The notes: generated by a model not told the origin, from the sequence alone. A stretch of DNA of 64,000 nucleotides from Nitrosospira multiformis (GCF_900111585.1 NZ_FOHI01000002.1:1-64000), one strand, 5' to 3'; numbered from the stretch's first letter, positions 37,074 to 47,532 are shown. Numbers and translations: made by a program.

Positions 37074-38369
37074 ATGCCTACCCCCTATCTTGATACTGCC
37101 TTGAGCGGTCCCATTCTTGATCTTGAAAAATGCATCCTCAATGCCATGCCTTCGATCGAGCAATGGTTGCGCAATGAATGGCAGACGCATGCTGCGCCTT
37201 TTTACTGCTCCGTGGATTTGCGCAATAGCGGGTTCAAGCTGGCGCCCGTCGATACCAACCTGTTTCCAGGCGGCTTCAATAATCTCAACCGCGAATTCAT
37301 GCCTTTATGCGTCCAGGCGATGATGGCGGCAATCGATAAAATCTGTACCGGCGAGCGCAGCGTGCTGCTGATTCCGGAGAGTCACACGCGCAATATTTTT
37401 TATTTGCAAAATCTGGCGACCTTGCACGCAATCATGCGGCACGCAGGCATTCATGTCCGTATCGGAACCCTGCTCCCTGAGATTACCGCACCTACTGCGC
37501 TCGACCTGCCAGGTGGAAACAAGCTCACGCTCGAACCCATCCAGCGGAAGGGCGATCGGGTCGTTCTGGAAGATTTCGATCCCTGCGTCGTGCTTCTCAA
37601 CAACGACCTTTCCACCGGCACACCAGCCGTCCTGCGGAATCTCGAGCAGACGATCATTCCTCCCCTGCATGCGGGATGGACCAGTCGGCGGAAATCCCAT
37701 CATTTCACCGCCTACGATAACGTCTCCCAGCAGTTTGCGAGCCTGATCGGTATTGACCCGTGGCTTATCAATCCTTATTTCGCTTCCTGCGGAAAAATCA
37801 ACTTTCGCGAAAAAAAGGGTGAAGATTGCGTGGCCAATACGGTGGATGAAATCCTCCACCAGATCCGGGAGAAATATGCCGAGTATGGAGTCAGGAAAGA
37901 TCCCTTCGTGATTGTGAAGGCCAATGCCGGTACGTACGGAATGGGGATAATGACCATAAAAGATGGCGCAGAGGTGCGCACACTCAGCCGGAAACAGCGC
38001 AACAAGATGGCGGTCGTAAAAGAAGGATTGCCGGTGACCGATATCATGGTGCAGGAAGGGGTTTATACGTTTGAAAATGTCGACGATGCCGTGGCGGAGC
38101 CCGTCATCTACATGATCGATCGCTATGTCGTCGGTGGTTTCTATCGGGTGCATACCGAGCGGGGCGTCGACGAGAATCTCAATGCTCCCGGCATGCATTT
38201 TGTACCGCTGGCATTCGAAGATACCTGTCTTCTACCGGATCGGGAAGCGCAGCCGGGTTGCAGCGCCAACCGGTTTTATGCTTATGGCGTCATAGCCCGG
38301 CTGGCTTTGCTGGCGGCTGCACAAGAACTGGAAAAAAGTGAGGCGAGAATCGAAGCCGTCGTGGCTTAG
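37074..38369 (+). CDS. gshA: Glutamate-cysteine ligase (proteobacterial type)
   Basis: First step of glutathione synthesis. The 431-residue protein starts MPTPYLDTALSGPILDLEKC. It contains CSVDLRNSGFKLAPVDTNLFPGGFNNL, LLIPESHTRN, GTYGMGIMTIKDG and NRFYAYGVIARLALLAAAQELE, as in the betaproteobacterial GshA family, which differs from E. coli GshA. An ATG at 37035 would add 13 residues; neither start has a strong ribosome site, and family similarity favours 37074. It lies upstream of gshB, 264 bases away. Confidence 0.9.
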   Translation: MPTPYLDTALSGPILDLEKCILNAMPSIEQWLRNEWQTHAAPFYCSVDLRNSGFKLAPVDTNLFPGGFNNLNREFMPLCVQAMMAAIDKICTGERSVLLIPESHTRNIFYLQNLATLHAIMRHAGIHVRIGTLLPEITAPTALDLPGGNKLTLEPIQRKGDRVVLEDFDPCVVLLNNDLSTGTPAVLRNLEQTIIPPLHAGWTSRRKSHHFTAYDNVSQQFASLIGIDPWLINPYFASCGKINFREKKGEDCVANTVDEILHQIREKYAEYGVRKDPFVIVKANAGTYGMGIMTIKDGAEVRTLSRKQRNKMAVVKEGLPVTDIMVQEGVYTFENVDDAVAEPVIYMIDRYVVGGFYRVHTERGVDENLNAPGMHFVPLAFEDTCLLPDREAQPGCSANRFYAYGVIARLALLAAAQELEKSEARIEAVVA

Positions 38370-38633
38370 TGCAGTCTCATTCATTCATTTTCTCCGGATT
38401 TTCCTTGGGAAGTTTCCTTGAAAAAGAATCCCGAAAATGGATAGTGGCTCATCTGCAGGGGGGAGTCCGTTAAAAATCGCCCCGGTTTGATGAAAGAGGC
38501 AAGCAATCTGCCCCAGATGCTATGCTGATAACAGCCTCCCGCACATTTTGGTTTGATAACGCACGTTTTGTTCACTCTCCCGCCCCTGATGCCTCACCTT
38601 CATCCCATTCTCATATAATCCCCCTGATAACTC

Positions 38634-39584
38634 ATGAGATTTGCCTTTGTTCTTGATCACCTCGATTCAATCAAAACGCGCAAGGATTCGAGCGTGGCCA
38701 TCATGCGCGAGGCGGCAGCAAGGGGTCACACGTTATTCTCGATGCAACAGGGAGACCTCGCTTGGCAGCGAGGGAATACAGTCGGTTTCGCGCGCACGCT
38801 CGAATTGACCGGTGAGGACCCTCAGGGACGGCTGTGGTATCGGGTGGATGAGCCGGAAGAAATACCGCTTCAGGAATTCGATGCCGTACTGATGCGCAAG
38901 GATCCGCCGTTTGATATGGAGTATATCTACAGCACTTACTTGCTGGAACTGGCTGAAACGCGCGGTGCCCATGTCATCAACAGCGCGCGCGCAATCCGCG
39001 ACCATAACGAGAAGCTTGCGGTGGCGAAGTTTCCCGAGTATGCCGTGGAAACGCTGGTAACGCGAAGCGAAAGCCTGCTTCGCCATTTTCTTGCAGAGCA
39101 CGACGACATCATTCTCAAGCCACTTGACGGCATGGGTGGCGCAAGCGTGTTTCGTGTTCACCGGGGGGAGCACAATATCGGGGTGATAATAGAAACATTG
39201 ACGCACTACGGTACAAAGACCATTATGGCTCAACGGTATATCCACGAAATCACCCAGGGAGACAAGCGCATCCTGTTGATCGCGGGCGAGCCCGTCCCTT
39301 ATACACTTGCCCGTATCCCGAAGCCCGGAGAATTCCGGGGTAATCTGAGTGTGGGTGCTACCGGCATCGCTCAGCCACTCAGTCCGCGGGATCGTGAGAT
39401 TGCCGAAGCACTCGGTCCCGCGTTGTTCAATGAAGGTTTGATGCTGGTGGGACTGGATGTCATCGGGGATTATCTTACCGAGATCAATGTCACCAGTCCT
39501 ACGGGTATGAGGGAAATTTCAGACCAGACCGGCTTCAATGTGGCTGGAATGATGGTGGATGCCCTCGAAAAGATGCTGCGTTGA
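38634..39584 (+). CDS. gshB: Glutathione synthetase
   Basis: ATP-grasp enzyme that adds glycine to gamma-glutamylcysteine. The 316-residue protein begins MRFAFVLDHLDSIKTRKDSS, with the prokaryotic GshB N-terminal domain. Motifs: VLMRKDPPFDMEYIYSTY, DIILKPLDGMGGASVFRV (ATP-grasp loop), RYIHEITQGDKRILLI and LTEINVTSPTGMREI (Mg/ATP site). The PTS-type genes follow after 48 bases, a common arrangement in betaproteobacteria. Confidence 0.97.
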   Translation: MRFAFVLDHLDSIKTRKDSSVAIMREAAARGHTLFSMQQGDLAWQRGNTVGFARTLELTGEDPQGRLWYRVDEPEEIPLQEFDAVLMRKDPPFDMEYIYSTYLLELAETRGAHVINSARAIRDHNEKLAVAKFPEYAVETLVTRSESLLRHFLAEHDDIILKPLDGMGGASVFRVHRGEHNIGVIIETLTHYGTKTIMAQRYIHEITQGDKRILLIAGEPVPYTLARIPKPGEFRGNLSVGATGIAQPLSPRDREIAEALGPALFNEGLMLVGLDVIGDYLTEINVTSPTGMREISDQTGFNVAGMMVDALEKMLR

Positions 39585-39632
39585 TCCATTCTGTTGTCTT
39601 TGTCTTCTTGTTGCCTGAGTGCTGACAATACC

Positions 39633-40025
39633 ATGATCGGGATTCTGATTATTTCTCACGGCAATCTGGGCGAAAGTCTTGTCGAGAGCGCCAACCACGT
39701 GATGGGAAAGAAATTGCCGGATCTGGCGCACATTGCCATTCATCCTCACGATGATCCTGACGTTATCCTTTCAAAAGCAGTGGAATCGGTAAGAGAACTG
39801 GATAGCGGCGAAGGCGTGCTGGTATTGAGCGACATCTGCGGCGCAACCCCGTGCAATATAGCCACCCGGCTCGCTGCTTCCACAGAAAGGGTGATATGTC
39901 TTGCGGGAGTGAATCTACCCATGCTGGTGCGGGCGCTTACCTATCGCGCCGAGCTGTTGGAATCGGTGGCGGAGAAGGCGCTGGCAGGCGGACGGGACGG
40001 CGTTTTTCGTATAAACCCAAGTTGA
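39633..40025 (+). CDS. PTS mannose-type EIIA component
   Basis: A 130-residue EIIA-Man family protein, with the phospho-accepting His in the N-terminal MIGILIISHGNLGESLV (His9) and SDICGATPCNIATRLA later. No EIIB or EIIC is present next to it, so it probably has a regulatory role rather than sugar uptake. ATG 39633 fits the family start; an upstream in-frame start adds a non-conserved leader. It precedes ptsH by three bases. Confidence 0.9.
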   Translation: MIGILIISHGNLGESLVESANHVMGKKLPDLAHIAIHPHDDPDVILSKAVESVRELDSGEGVLVLSDICGATPCNIATRLAASTERVICLAGVNLPMLVRALTYRAELLESVAEKALAGGRDGVFRINPS

Positions 40026-40028
40026 TAA

Positions 40029-40298
40029 ATGCAATATAAAGAGATCAAGATCCTGAACAAACTGGGGATGCACGCCCGTGCTTCCGCCAAATTCACCCAG
40101 TTGGCCAGCCGGTACCGGAGCGATGTATGGTTGTCCCGAAACGATCGCAAAGTCAACGCAAAAAGCATCATGGGCGTCATGATGCTGGCGGCGAACCAGG
40201 GCGCGACCCTGGTCATTGAAACCGCGGGTGAAGACGAGATTGAGGCAATGCAGGCCTTGGTACAACTGATCGAGGATCGCTTCGGAGAAAGCGAATGA
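40029..40298 (+). CDS. ptsH: Phosphocarrier protein HPr
   Basis: An 89-residue HPr. The phosphorylated His15 lies in LNKLGMHARASAKF and the regulatory serine region is NAKSIMGVMMLAA. It accepts phosphate from EI and passes it to EIIA. Its last four bases overlap the ptsI start (ATGA), so translation is coupled. Confidence 0.95.
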   Translation: MQYKEIKILNKLGMHARASAKFTQLASRYRSDVWLSRNDRKVNAKSIMGVMMLAANQGATLVIETAGEDEIEAMQALVQLIEDRFGESE

Positions 40299-42022
40299 GC
40301 TTTGTACTGCATGGCGTGGGTGTTTCGGGAGGTATCGCCATAGGCCATGCCCATCTTGCGTCTCATGCCGCGCTGGAGGTCGCCCACCACGTCCTGCCCG
40401 AGGATCAGGTCACCAATGAAATCTCCCGGCTGGATACCGCTTTCACAACCGTTCGCAAAGAGCTTCAGGCATTGCACGACACGGTCGTCAGCGGACCCGC
40501 GGCCGCCGAATACGAAGCATTCCTCGAGTTGCACCGGATGATTCTGGATGATCCCACGCTCTCGACTGCGGCAAAAGCGTATATTGCACAGAATCAGTGC
40601 AATGCCGAATGGGCCATTACCCAGCAGATGGGGGTATTGATGGCGCAGTTCGAGGAAATAGAAGACCCCTATCTGCGCGAACGTAAAACGGACGTCATCC
40701 AGGTGGTGGAGCGCGTTCTCAAGGTATTGCTGGGACATCCCGGATATATTCCCCCTTCGCAAAAACGAGATGGCGACAGTGTCCTGGTAGCGCACGACTT
40801 GAGTCCGGCCGATGTGCTTCAATACAAGCAGCATTCGTTTACTGCATTCCTGACGGATCTTGGCGGCCTGACTTCGCATACCGCCATTGTCGCTCGCAGC
40901 CTGAACATCCCCTCCGTCGTCGCGCTTCACCATGCCCGCCGCCTCATCCGGGAAAATGACGTTCTGATTGTGGATGGCAACCAGGGTGTGGTCATCGTAG
41001 ATCCGGACGAGCATGTGCTTGCGGAATATCGGCTGCGCCAGAGCGAGCTGGAACTGGAAAAACAGAAACTCAAGCGCTTGAGGACGACGGTCGCGGCGAC
41101 GCTGGATGGCACGATAGTGGAACTGTATGCAAATATCGAGTTGCCGCAGGACGTCGATCAGGTCAAAGAAAATGGAGCGACCGGCGTCGGCCTCTTTCGG
41201 AGTGAATTTCTGTTCCTCAATCGGGACAGCTTGCCTGATGAAGAAGAGCAATTCGAAGCTTATCGAACCGTGGCGCGAAAAATGCGGGGAATGCCGGTAA
41301 CGGTGCGTACGTTCGATCTTGGCGCTGACAAGAACCTGGACCATGCCAAACGGGTAGCGGCGAATCCCGCGCTGGGGCTGCGCGCCATCCGGTTGAGCCT
41401 GGCTGAACCCCAGATGTTCAATATCCAGTTGCGCGCTATTTTACGCGCCTCGCGCTATGGGCAGATCCGAATTCTGGTGCCGATGCTTTCCAATGTTGCT
41501 GAAATAACGCAGACGCTGCATTTGATCGAGAGCGCCAAACAAAGCCTGCGTAACGAAAAAATTCCTTTTGACGAAAAAGTGCAGGTGGGAGGAATGATAG
41601 AAATTCCAGCCGCTGCGCTGAGTCTTGACATTTTCATGCGCAAGCTCGATTTTCTGTCAATCGGCACCAATGATCTCATTCAGTATACGCTGGCGATAGA
41701 TCGCGCCGATGACAGTGTCGCGCATCTCTATGATTCGCTGCATCCTGCGGTGCTGCGGTTGGTCGCGCATGTCATACGCAGCGCGAACCGGGTAGGCATA
41801 CCCGTGTCTGTGTGCGGCGAGATCGCAGGGGATGTGGTGTTTACCCGTCTGCTGCTCGGTTTCGGCTTACGGGTGTTTTCCATGCACCCCGCCCAACTGC
41901 TGACCGTAAAACGTGAAGTCTTGCGCGCAAATCTGCCCGCCCTCATTCCGATCACGCAAAAAATACTGAAAACCGCTGATCCGGAGAAAATTCACGCACT
42001 GCTGGCGAAGCTCAACGGTTGA
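40295..42022 (+). CDS. ptsI: Phosphoenolpyruvate-protein phosphotransferase (Enzyme I)
   Basis: Enzyme I of the PTS: it autophosphorylates with PEP and phosphorylates HPr. The 575-residue protein shows the active His in LGGLTSHTAIVARSLNIPSVV, the PEP-binding FRSEFLFLNRDSLPDEEEQFEAY region and FLSIGTNDLIQYTLAIDRAD. There is no GAF domain, so it is the ordinary EI and not PtsP. With EIIA and HPr it forms a complete phosphorelay without a sugar permease in the window. Confidence 0.96.
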   Translation: MSFVLHGVGVSGGIAIGHAHLASHAALEVAHHVLPEDQVTNEISRLDTAFTTVRKELQALHDTVVSGPAAAEYEAFLELHRMILDDPTLSTAAKAYIAQNQCNAEWAITQQMGVLMAQFEEIEDPYLRERKTDVIQVVERVLKVLLGHPGYIPPSQKRDGDSVLVAHDLSPADVLQYKQHSFTAFLTDLGGLTSHTAIVARSLNIPSVVALHHARRLIRENDVLIVDGNQGVVIVDPDEHVLAEYRLRQSELELEKQKLKRLRTTVAATLDGTIVELYANIELPQDVDQVKENGATGVGLFRSEFLFLNRDSLPDEEEQFEAYRTVARKMRGMPVTVRTFDLGADKNLDHAKRVAANPALGLRAIRLSLAEPQMFNIQLRAILRASRYGQIRILVPMLSNVAEITQTLHLIESAKQSLRNEKIPFDEKVQVGGMIEIPAAALSLDIFMRKLDFLSIGTNDLIQYTLAIDRADDSVAHLYDSLHPAVLRLVAHVIRSANRVGIPVSVCGEIAGDVVFTRLLLGFGLRVFSMHPAQLLTVKREVLRANLPALIPITQKILKTADPEKIHALLAKLNG

Positions 42023-42058
42023 ACGATCGGTTCCCTGCTCCATTTCACAGAATGCCGA

Positions 42059-42087
42059 TGTATATGAGCAGTGTGTACGACTATAAT
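42059..42087 (+). promoter_or_regulatory. Possible promoter before metX
   Basis: TATAAT at 42082-42087 is a perfect -10 box; a 17-base spacer leads back to TGTATA (42059-42064), which is only a partial -35 match. It lies 128 bases before the metX start. I see no SAM or SAH riboswitch in this gap. Confidence 0.3.
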
Positions 42088-42214
42088 TGCCGGTTACAAT
42101 CAGGCGATGCGATTATTTGACAGAAGGGGAATTCCTGCACAAAGCCGGTTTTAATTTTCTGAAGACCGAGCTGGGGAAGGAACAAATCGTGACGTCAGCC
42201 TCCTGACCTTTTTC

Positions 42215-43348
42215 ATGCTCATGCAAGATTCGAATTCATTCAGTACTGTTACTCCACAGGTTGCGCGTTTTGACACGCCTCTGCATTTGAAAAGCGGCGC
42301 GGTGCTCGACAGCTACGAGCTGGTGTACGAAACATACGGGGAGCTCAACGCGGGGCGGTCGAATGCCGTACTGGTATGCCACGCCCTTTCAGGAAACCAT
42401 CATCTTGCAGGTCTTTACGACGATAACCCCAAGAGTGCCGGCTGGTGGAACAATATGATCGGGCCGGGCAAATCGATCGATACTCAGAAATTTTTCGTAA
42501 TCGGGGTAAACAACCTGGGCGGTTGTCATGGATCCACCGGGCCGGCGAGTATCGATGTCAGGACTGGAAAGTGTTACGGCCCGAATTTTCCGGTTGTGAC
42601 AGTGGAAGACTGGATACAGACACAGGTCCGCCTTGCCGATTATCTGGGCATCGATCAGTTTGCCGCTGTGGCTGGCGGCAGTCTTGGCGGAATGCAGGCT
42701 TTGCAGTGGACACTTGATTTTCCCGAGAGGGTGCGCCACGCGCTGGTCATCGCCGCGGCTGCAAAGTTGACTGCGCAGAACATCGCATTCAACGATGTGG
42801 CACGCCAGGCTATCATTACCGATCCTGATTTTCATGGGGGCGACTATTATTCACACGGCGTCATTCCGCGGAGAGGATTACGCCTGGCGCGCATGCTGGG
42901 GCATATCACCTACCTCTCGGACGACTCGATGGCGGCCAAATTCGGCCGGGAACTGCGGAATGGAGCACTTGCCTTCGGTTACGATGTGGAGTTCGAAATA
43001 GAATCGTATCTTCGTTATCAGGGAGATAAATTCGCCAGCCAGTTCGATGCGAACACGTATCTGCTGATGACAAAGGCGTTAGACTATTTTGACCCTGCCT
43101 TCCCGCACAACAACGACCTGAGCGCCGCATTCCGATTTGCCAAGGCGAATTTCCTGGTGCTGTCGTTTACTACCGATTGGCGTTTTTCCCCGGAGCGCTC
43201 GCGCGCCATCGTAAGAGCGCTGCTGGACAACGAACTGAACGTCAGTTATGCCGAAATTACATCCAGCCATGGCCACGACTCGTTCCTCATGGAGGATCGG
43301 CATTATCACAGGCTGGTGCGGGCTTACATGGATAACGTTGTCGTATGA
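42215..43348 (+). CDS. metX: Homoserine O-acyltransferase
   Basis: Alpha/beta-hydrolase-fold enzyme of methionine biosynthesis that acylates homoserine. The 377-residue protein has the nucleophile serine S156 in [13 protein letters not shown], the oxyanion region [13 protein letters not shown], and the C-terminal catalytic His in [11 protein letters not shown]. Whether acetyl- or succinyl-CoA is used cannot be decided by eye; some MetX members are succinyltransferases. It overlaps metW by four bases, the usual pair. Confidence 0.94.
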   Translation: MLMQDSNSFSTVTPQVARFDTPLHLKSGAVLDSYELVYETYGELNAGRSNAVLVCHALSGNHHLAGLYDDNPKSAGWWNNMIGPGKSIDTQKFFVIGVNNLGGCHGSTGPASIDVRTGKCYGPNFPVVTVEDWIQTQVRLADYLGIDQFAAVAGGSLGGMQALQWTLDFPERVRHALVIAAAAKLTAQNIAFNDVARQAIITDPDFHGGDYYSHGVIPRRGLRLARMLGHITYLSDDSMAAKFGRELRNGALAFGYDVEFEIESYLRYQGDKFASQFDANTYLLMTKALDYFDPAFPHNNDLSAAFRFAKANFLVLSFTTDWRFSPERSRAIVRALLDNELNVSYAEITSSHGHDSFLMEDRHYHRLVRAYMDNVVV

Positions 43349-43965
43349 AGAAATCCCCTGGCATGAATTCATCGCTTAATGCTGCCCGGCCCGATTTTGC
43401 CCTCATTGCAGCATGGGTCAAACCGGGGTCCAAGGTACTCGATCTGGGCTGCGGCGACGGTTCGCTCATCCGTTTTTTGCGGGACTCCCGTGGCTCGCGC
43501 GGCTACGGAGTGGAAATTGATGATGCCAACGTCTTGGCCTGCTTCAATAACGGCGTGAATGTGATTCAAAGCGACCTGGAGTCCGGCTTGCAGAGTTTTG
43601 AATCGGGGTCGTTTGACTACGTGGTGCTCTCGCAAACCCTGCAGGCTGTAAAAAATACCGAGAACATCATCAAGGAAATGCTCCGTGTAAGCAAGGAAGG
43701 CATCGTGTCATTCCCCAATTTCGGTTATTGGAAAAACCGTTTGCAGGTGCTTTCCGGTCATATGCCGGTTTCCGAAGCACTGCCCTATCAATGGTTCGAT
43801 ACTCCCAATATTCATAACTGCACTCTGGGTGATTTCGAGGAATTCTGCGGCCAGCACGGCGCACGCATTCTCGAACGCAGGGTAATGAGCGGAAACCATC
43901 AGATCACGTTCATGCCCAACCTGCTGGGAATGTTAGCCTTTTACCGGTTCGAACAGCAGAAATAG
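43345..43965 (+). CDS. metW: Methionine biosynthesis protein MetW
   Basis: A 206-residue SAM-methyltransferase-like protein with the glycine motif [15 protein letters not shown], then [22 protein letters not shown] and the MetW-specific [12 protein letters not shown] and [15 protein letters not shown]. MetW supports homoserine acylation by MetX in several bacteria. Its start overlaps the metX stop (ATGA), so both are translated together. Confidence 0.94.
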   Translation: MKKSPGMNSSLNAARPDFALIAAWVKPGSKVLDLGCGDGSLIRFLRDSRGSRGYGVEIDDANVLACFNNGVNVIQSDLESGLQSFESGSFDYVVLSQTLQAVKNTENIIKEMLRVSKEGIVSFPNFGYWKNRLQVLSGHMPVSEALPYQWFDTPNIHNCTLGDFEEFCGQHGARILERRVMSGNHQITFMPNLLGMLAFYRFEQQK

Positions 43966-43997
43966 GTACTTCGTGAAGGCTGTTTTCCGGAAAAACT

Positions 43998-45380
43998 TCA
44001 ATTCCCCGGAAATTCTGCGCGCTCGAATCTTGCACGGCCCGCCAGCCAGACCAGAACCAGCACCGGCAGGCCGAGCAGCGCCGTGCCGGTAAAGAAGCTG
44101 GCATAACCGTAAGCATCCACGAAGTCTCCGCTGAATCCGGCGATAAATTTCGGCAATAACAGCATCACTGAACTGAACAGGGCGTATTGGGTAGCGGAAT
44201 AGGCAGAATTGGTCAGGCCGGAAAGATAAGCGATAAAAGCGGAGGATGCTATCCCGGCTGAGAGATTGTCCGCCGATACGGTGAAGATCAGGCCAGTCAA
44301 GTCATGCCCGCGTGCTGCCAGCCAGACAAACAGCAGATTGGTTGCCGCGGACAAAACCCCTCCCAGAAACAGTGTGCGCATGATGCCGATTTTTGCTGTC
44401 AGAACGCCACCCAGCGCTGCGCCTGCGATAGTCATGAGGACGCCATAGACCTTGGAAACCGTCGCCACTTCGTCTTTCGTATACCCCATGTCGACGTAGA
44501 AAGGGTTGCTCATGACACCCATTACCACGTCGGAAATGCGGTAGACCGCGATCAGGGCGAGAATCAGCAGAGCCTGGCCGCCATAGCGGACAATAAAGTC
44601 GCGGAAAGGGGCGATCACGGCTCCATACAGCCAGGCCAGCATCTGCTTGAGCGTCGTGCTGATCCGCCAATGCGCAATGGCGGCCCTCGCGCGATCTTCA
44701 TTTTCTGAAATCAGGCGGGTGATAGGAACCTCCGGCTCGCGGATGATGAGCGTAGTGATGATCCCTACCGCCATGCAGGCGGCCATGCTCAGGTAGGCGA
44801 TACGCCAGGTCGCGTAGTCGTAGATGTCTGCTGATGAGCCTGCGGCGGCGGCTATCCACAGTGCGCCAGCGGAAGCCAGAATCATTGCCAGGCGATACCC
44901 CGCCTGATAGGTCGCTGCCATTGCGCCCTGGAGCCTGGGTGCTACCGCCTCAATCCGGTATGCATCTAGGGCAATGTCCTGGGTTGCGGAGGCGAAGGCC
45001 GCCGCCAGGGCAAAAAAGACTGTATGCGAAAGATTTCGGAGTGGATCGGTAAGCGCGATGCCGATGAGGGCAAGCGCGATAACGATTTGTGACAGTAAAA
45101 GCCATGCGCGGCGCCGGCCCAGCCATCGCGTCAATAATGGCAAAGGCAGGCGATCCACGAGTGGAGACCACATCCATTTGAAGCCGTAAGCCAGCCCGAT
45201 CCAGCTCAGGTGGCCTATGGTGGAACGATCGATTCCCGCTTCCCGCAGCCAGAAGGAAAGCGTGCCCATCACCAGGAGCAGGGGCAATCCCGCCGAGAAG
45301 CCGAGAGACAGCATTCCCAGCACTCGGGGATGGGTATAGATGCGAAAAGCGTGCAGCCAACTCGAAAGGGTAGCGGGCAT
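43998..45380 (-). CDS. ampG: AmpG family muropeptide permease
   Basis: Major-facilitator transporter that imports anhydro-muropeptides for cell-wall recycling. The 460-residue protein has about 12-14 spans. It begins with HPRVLGMLSLGFSAGLPLLLVMGTLSFWLREAGI and includes IGHLSWIGLAYGFKWMWSPLVDRLPLP, SATQDIALDAYRIE and FIAYLSGLTNSAYSATQYALFSS, all hallmark AmpG segments. Its start codon shares one base with the xth stop, so the two genes are coupled. Confidence 0.95.
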   Translation of the reverse strand: MPATLSSWLHAFRIYTHPRVLGMLSLGFSAGLPLLLVMGTLSFWLREAGIDRSTIGHLSWIGLAYGFKWMWSPLVDRLPLPLLTRWLGRRRAWLLLSQIVIALALIGIALTDPLRNLSHTVFFALAAAFASATQDIALDAYRIEAVAPRLQGAMAATYQAGYRLAMILASAGALWIAAAAGSSADIYDYATWRIAYLSMAACMAVGIITTLIIREPEVPITRLISENEDRARAAIAHWRISTTLKQMLAWLYGAVIAPFRDFIVRYGGQALLILALIAVYRISDVVMGVMSNPFYVDMGYTKDEVATVSKVYGVLMTIAGAALGGVLTAKIGIMRTLFLGGVLSAATNLLFVWLAARGHDLTGLIFTVSADNLSAGIASSAFIAYLSGLTNSAYSATQYALFSSVMLLLPKFIAGFSGDFVDAYGYASFFTGTALLGLPVLVLVWLAGRARFERAEFPGN

Positions 45381-46225
45381 TATTCTGGATCAGTCATTCT
45401 GGCGGGGATTTCCGGCATTATCGGTGGTTCGCGGCAAGTCGCCGGATCAGGCGATAAGCTGTAATCGTAGTCAATGATCAGCGGGGAATGATCGGAGAAA
45501 CGTTCGGTCTTGTAAATCGAAACCGCGTTGGCCTTGACTGCGATACCGGGGGTGGCGATCTGATAATCGATGCGCCAGCCGACGTTCTTCGCCCAGGCCT
45601 GCCCGCGGTTGGACCACCAGGTATACTGGTCCGGATCCGGATTTATCCGGCGGAAGACATCAACGAATCCAAGCTCCTGAAACACATCGGTAAGCCAGGC
45701 GCGCTCCTGCGGCAGGAAGCCGGAATTCTTCTGGTTGGAACGCCAATTCCTGAGATCGATTTCCTTGTGGGCGATGTTCCAGTCTCCGCACAAAATAATC
45801 TCGCTGCCGCATGCTGCCAATTTCTTAAGCATGGGAAAAAATTGCTCCATGAAGAAATATTTGACGGCCTGCCGATGTTCACCCGCGGAACCGGACGGAA
45901 AATAGATCGAGATGACGCTCAGGTGCCCGAAATCGACGCGCAGGTAACGCCCCTCCGCATCGATCTCCGGTACGCCGACTCCCTCGGTCACGTTGCCCGG
46001 TTTATGGCGTGTGTAAATGCCCACTCCGCTATATCCTCTTTTTTCAGCACAGTGGAAGTAGCCGTGGTAGCCATCGGGGGAGACCACTTCCCCGGTAATA
46101 TCGCCCACCTGAGCCTTGAGTTCCTGCACACAGACGATATCTGCGTCCTGCAAAGCCAGCCAGCGGAAAAAACCCTTGTTGGCAGCGGAGCGTATTCCGT
46201 TGAAGTTAAGCGTTATAATTCGCAC
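45380..46225 (-). CDS. Exodeoxyribonuclease III
   Basis: Endonuclease/exonuclease/phosphatase-fold AP endonuclease for base-excision repair. The 281-residue protein has [63 protein letters not shown] and [10 protein letters not shown], which together supply the metal and catalytic residues. A short Pro-rich tail follows the core. It is divergent from pyrE with only 23 bases between starts and is coupled to ampG downstream. Confidence 0.94.
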   Translation of the reverse strand: MRIITLNFNGIRSAANKGFFRWLALQDADIVCVQELKAQVGDITGEVVSPDGYHGYFHCAEKRGYSGVGIYTRHKPGNVTEGVGVPEIDAEGRYLRVDFGHLSVISIYFPSGSAGEHRQAVKYFFMEQFFPMLKKLAACGSEIILCGDWNIAHKEIDLRNWRSNQKNSGFLPQERAWLTDVFQELGFVDVFRRINPDPDQYTWWSNRGQAWAKNVGWRIDYQIATPGIAVKANAVSIYKTERFSDHSPLIIDYDYSLSPDPATCREPPIMPEIPARMTDPE

Positions 46226-46248
46226 GTCGATTTCCCGAAGCCATTATC

Positions 46249-46932
46249 ATGCCCGATTTTCGAAAGGAGTTCATCGAGTTCGCCATCGGCCGGAATGTTC
46301 TGTGCTTTGGCGAATTTCAAACCAAAGCAGGACGTATTTCGCCGTATTTTTTTAATGCGGGACTGTTCAACGATGGGGAATCTCTCGGAAAGCTGGGACA
46401 ATTTTACGCCAAAGCCATCCTTGCTGCCCAGCTTCCGTTTGACATGCTTTTCGGTCCCGCCTATAAGGGCATTCCGCTCGTAAGTTCCATTGCCATTGCC
46501 CTGGCTGCCGGGGGCAACAACTACTCCTTCTGTTTCAACCGCAAAGAGGCGAAAGACCACGGAGAAGGAGGAAATCTTGTGGGCGCGCCTCTCGCCGGGC
46601 GGGTGCTGATTGTGGATGATGTGATTTCCGCCGGCACATCGGTGCGGGAATCGGTCGAGTATATTCATGCCGCAGGTGCCACCCCCGCAGGGGTGGCCAT
46701 CGCCCTGGACCGCATGGAGCGGGGTAAAGGCGAGCTTTCCGCCGTGCAGGAAGTGCGCCGCATGTATGGAATTCCTGTCACGAGCATCGTCAATCTGGAA
46801 AACATCGTCGATTACCTGCGTGAGCAGCGGAATCTGGCGCATCACCTGCCGGCTGTGGAGCAATATCGCACCCGGTATTCCTCCGGAATGGTAGAACCGA
46901 TTGAATGCGGCGGCACTCAACGCGCGGACTGA
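46249..46932 (+). CDS. pyrE: Orotate phosphoribosyltransferase
   Basis: Makes OMP from orotate and PRPP in pyrimidine synthesis. The 227-residue protein has the PRPP-binding motif [40 protein letters not shown] near the N-terminus, [11 protein letters not shown], and [13 protein letters not shown]. The xth gene is divergent upstream, an arrangement common in beta- and gammaproteobacteria. It converges on a LEA14-like gene seven bases downstream. Confidence 0.97.
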   Translation: MPDFRKEFIEFAIGRNVLCFGEFQTKAGRISPYFFNAGLFNDGESLGKLGQFYAKAILAAQLPFDMLFGPAYKGIPLVSSIAIALAAGGNNYSFCFNRKEAKDHGEGGNLVGAPLAGRVLIVDDVISAGTSVRESVEYIHAAGATPAGVAIALDRMERGKGELSAVQEVRRMYGIPVTSIVNLENIVDYLREQRNLAHHLPAVEQYRTRYSSGMVEPIECGGTQRAD

Positions 46933-46939
46933 GGGTTTT

Positions 46940-47413
46940 TTACCGGGCCTCCTCCGCTGGCAGGGCGGGGAGCGTGATTTCACCCTTTACATCAAAATGG
47001 CGTCCGATGGCAAAGCCCGGCGCACCCAGCTGACCCCGCAATTCGTAATCGGTCTTTCGGTGATCGCCCGCAGTCAGACGGAATACATGACGAATGATAG
47101 CGGTGGCAGGAACCGTTACCGGAACAATGATGACCGTTTCGCCAAAGCGGGGGATCGTGCCCTGCTGATCGCTCACTCCGCTGGCAAAGCTCATTCCCCG
47201 CAGATCCAGGTCGAGCGCAACGCCATCATAGTCCAGCGGAACGGCGCCATGGTTCTGGATTCTCAGGCTGACTGCAAAGCGTGCCTCCATGCCTTTTCCT
47301 TCAAGAGGTTCAAGCCCGGCAACGGAGATTCGCAACGGCTCCTGCGGTCTGAGACCCGCGCACGCGGAAAGGCAAAAAATCAGGGCTGATATGACCAGTA
47401 CGCTTCGTCTCAT
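46940..47413 (-). CDS. LEA14-like (LEA type 2/WHy domain) lipoprotein
   Basis: A 157-residue protein with a lipoprotein signal (FCLSAC) followed by one LEA14/WHy-type beta domain (residues about 25-145; ISVAGLEPLEGKGMEARFAVSLRIQNHGAVPLDYDGV is cut by the typical N-P/H-G turn). Bacterial members are thought to be envelope stress proteins, but the function is not established. It is monocistronic, between pyrE and the rnpB promoter. Confidence 0.8.
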   Translation of the reverse strand: MRRSVLVISALIFCLSACAGLRPQEPLRISVAGLEPLEGKGMEARFAVSLRIQNHGAVPLDYDGVALDLDLRGMSFASGVSDQQGTIPRFGETVIIVPVTVPATAIIRHVFRLTAGDHRKTDYELRGQLGAPGFAIGRHFDVKGEITLPALPAEEAR

Positions 47414-47532
47414 GATTCCACCTGTTTGGCAACGGGAAGATCATACCCGAATATTTCATTTTGCGAGTTCACTGCGTGCACGCATTTTTATTCCGTTGAG
47501 CGTGGTCATTGGAGGCAGGGGAAAGCGGAGGT

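Noticed and set aside
39941-41344. 467-residue minus-strand frame across ptsH and ptsI
   Set aside because: Shadow of the well-supported PTS genes; no domain pattern.
42023-42214. Possible SAM or SAH riboswitch before metX
   Set aside because: I looked for the conserved cores of these switches in the 190-base gap and found none.
43982-43996. Palindrome GTTTTCCGGAAAAAC between metW and ampG, considered as a bidirectional terminator
   Set aside because: Almost no loop space and no T-run on either side; it could not form a normal terminator hairpin.
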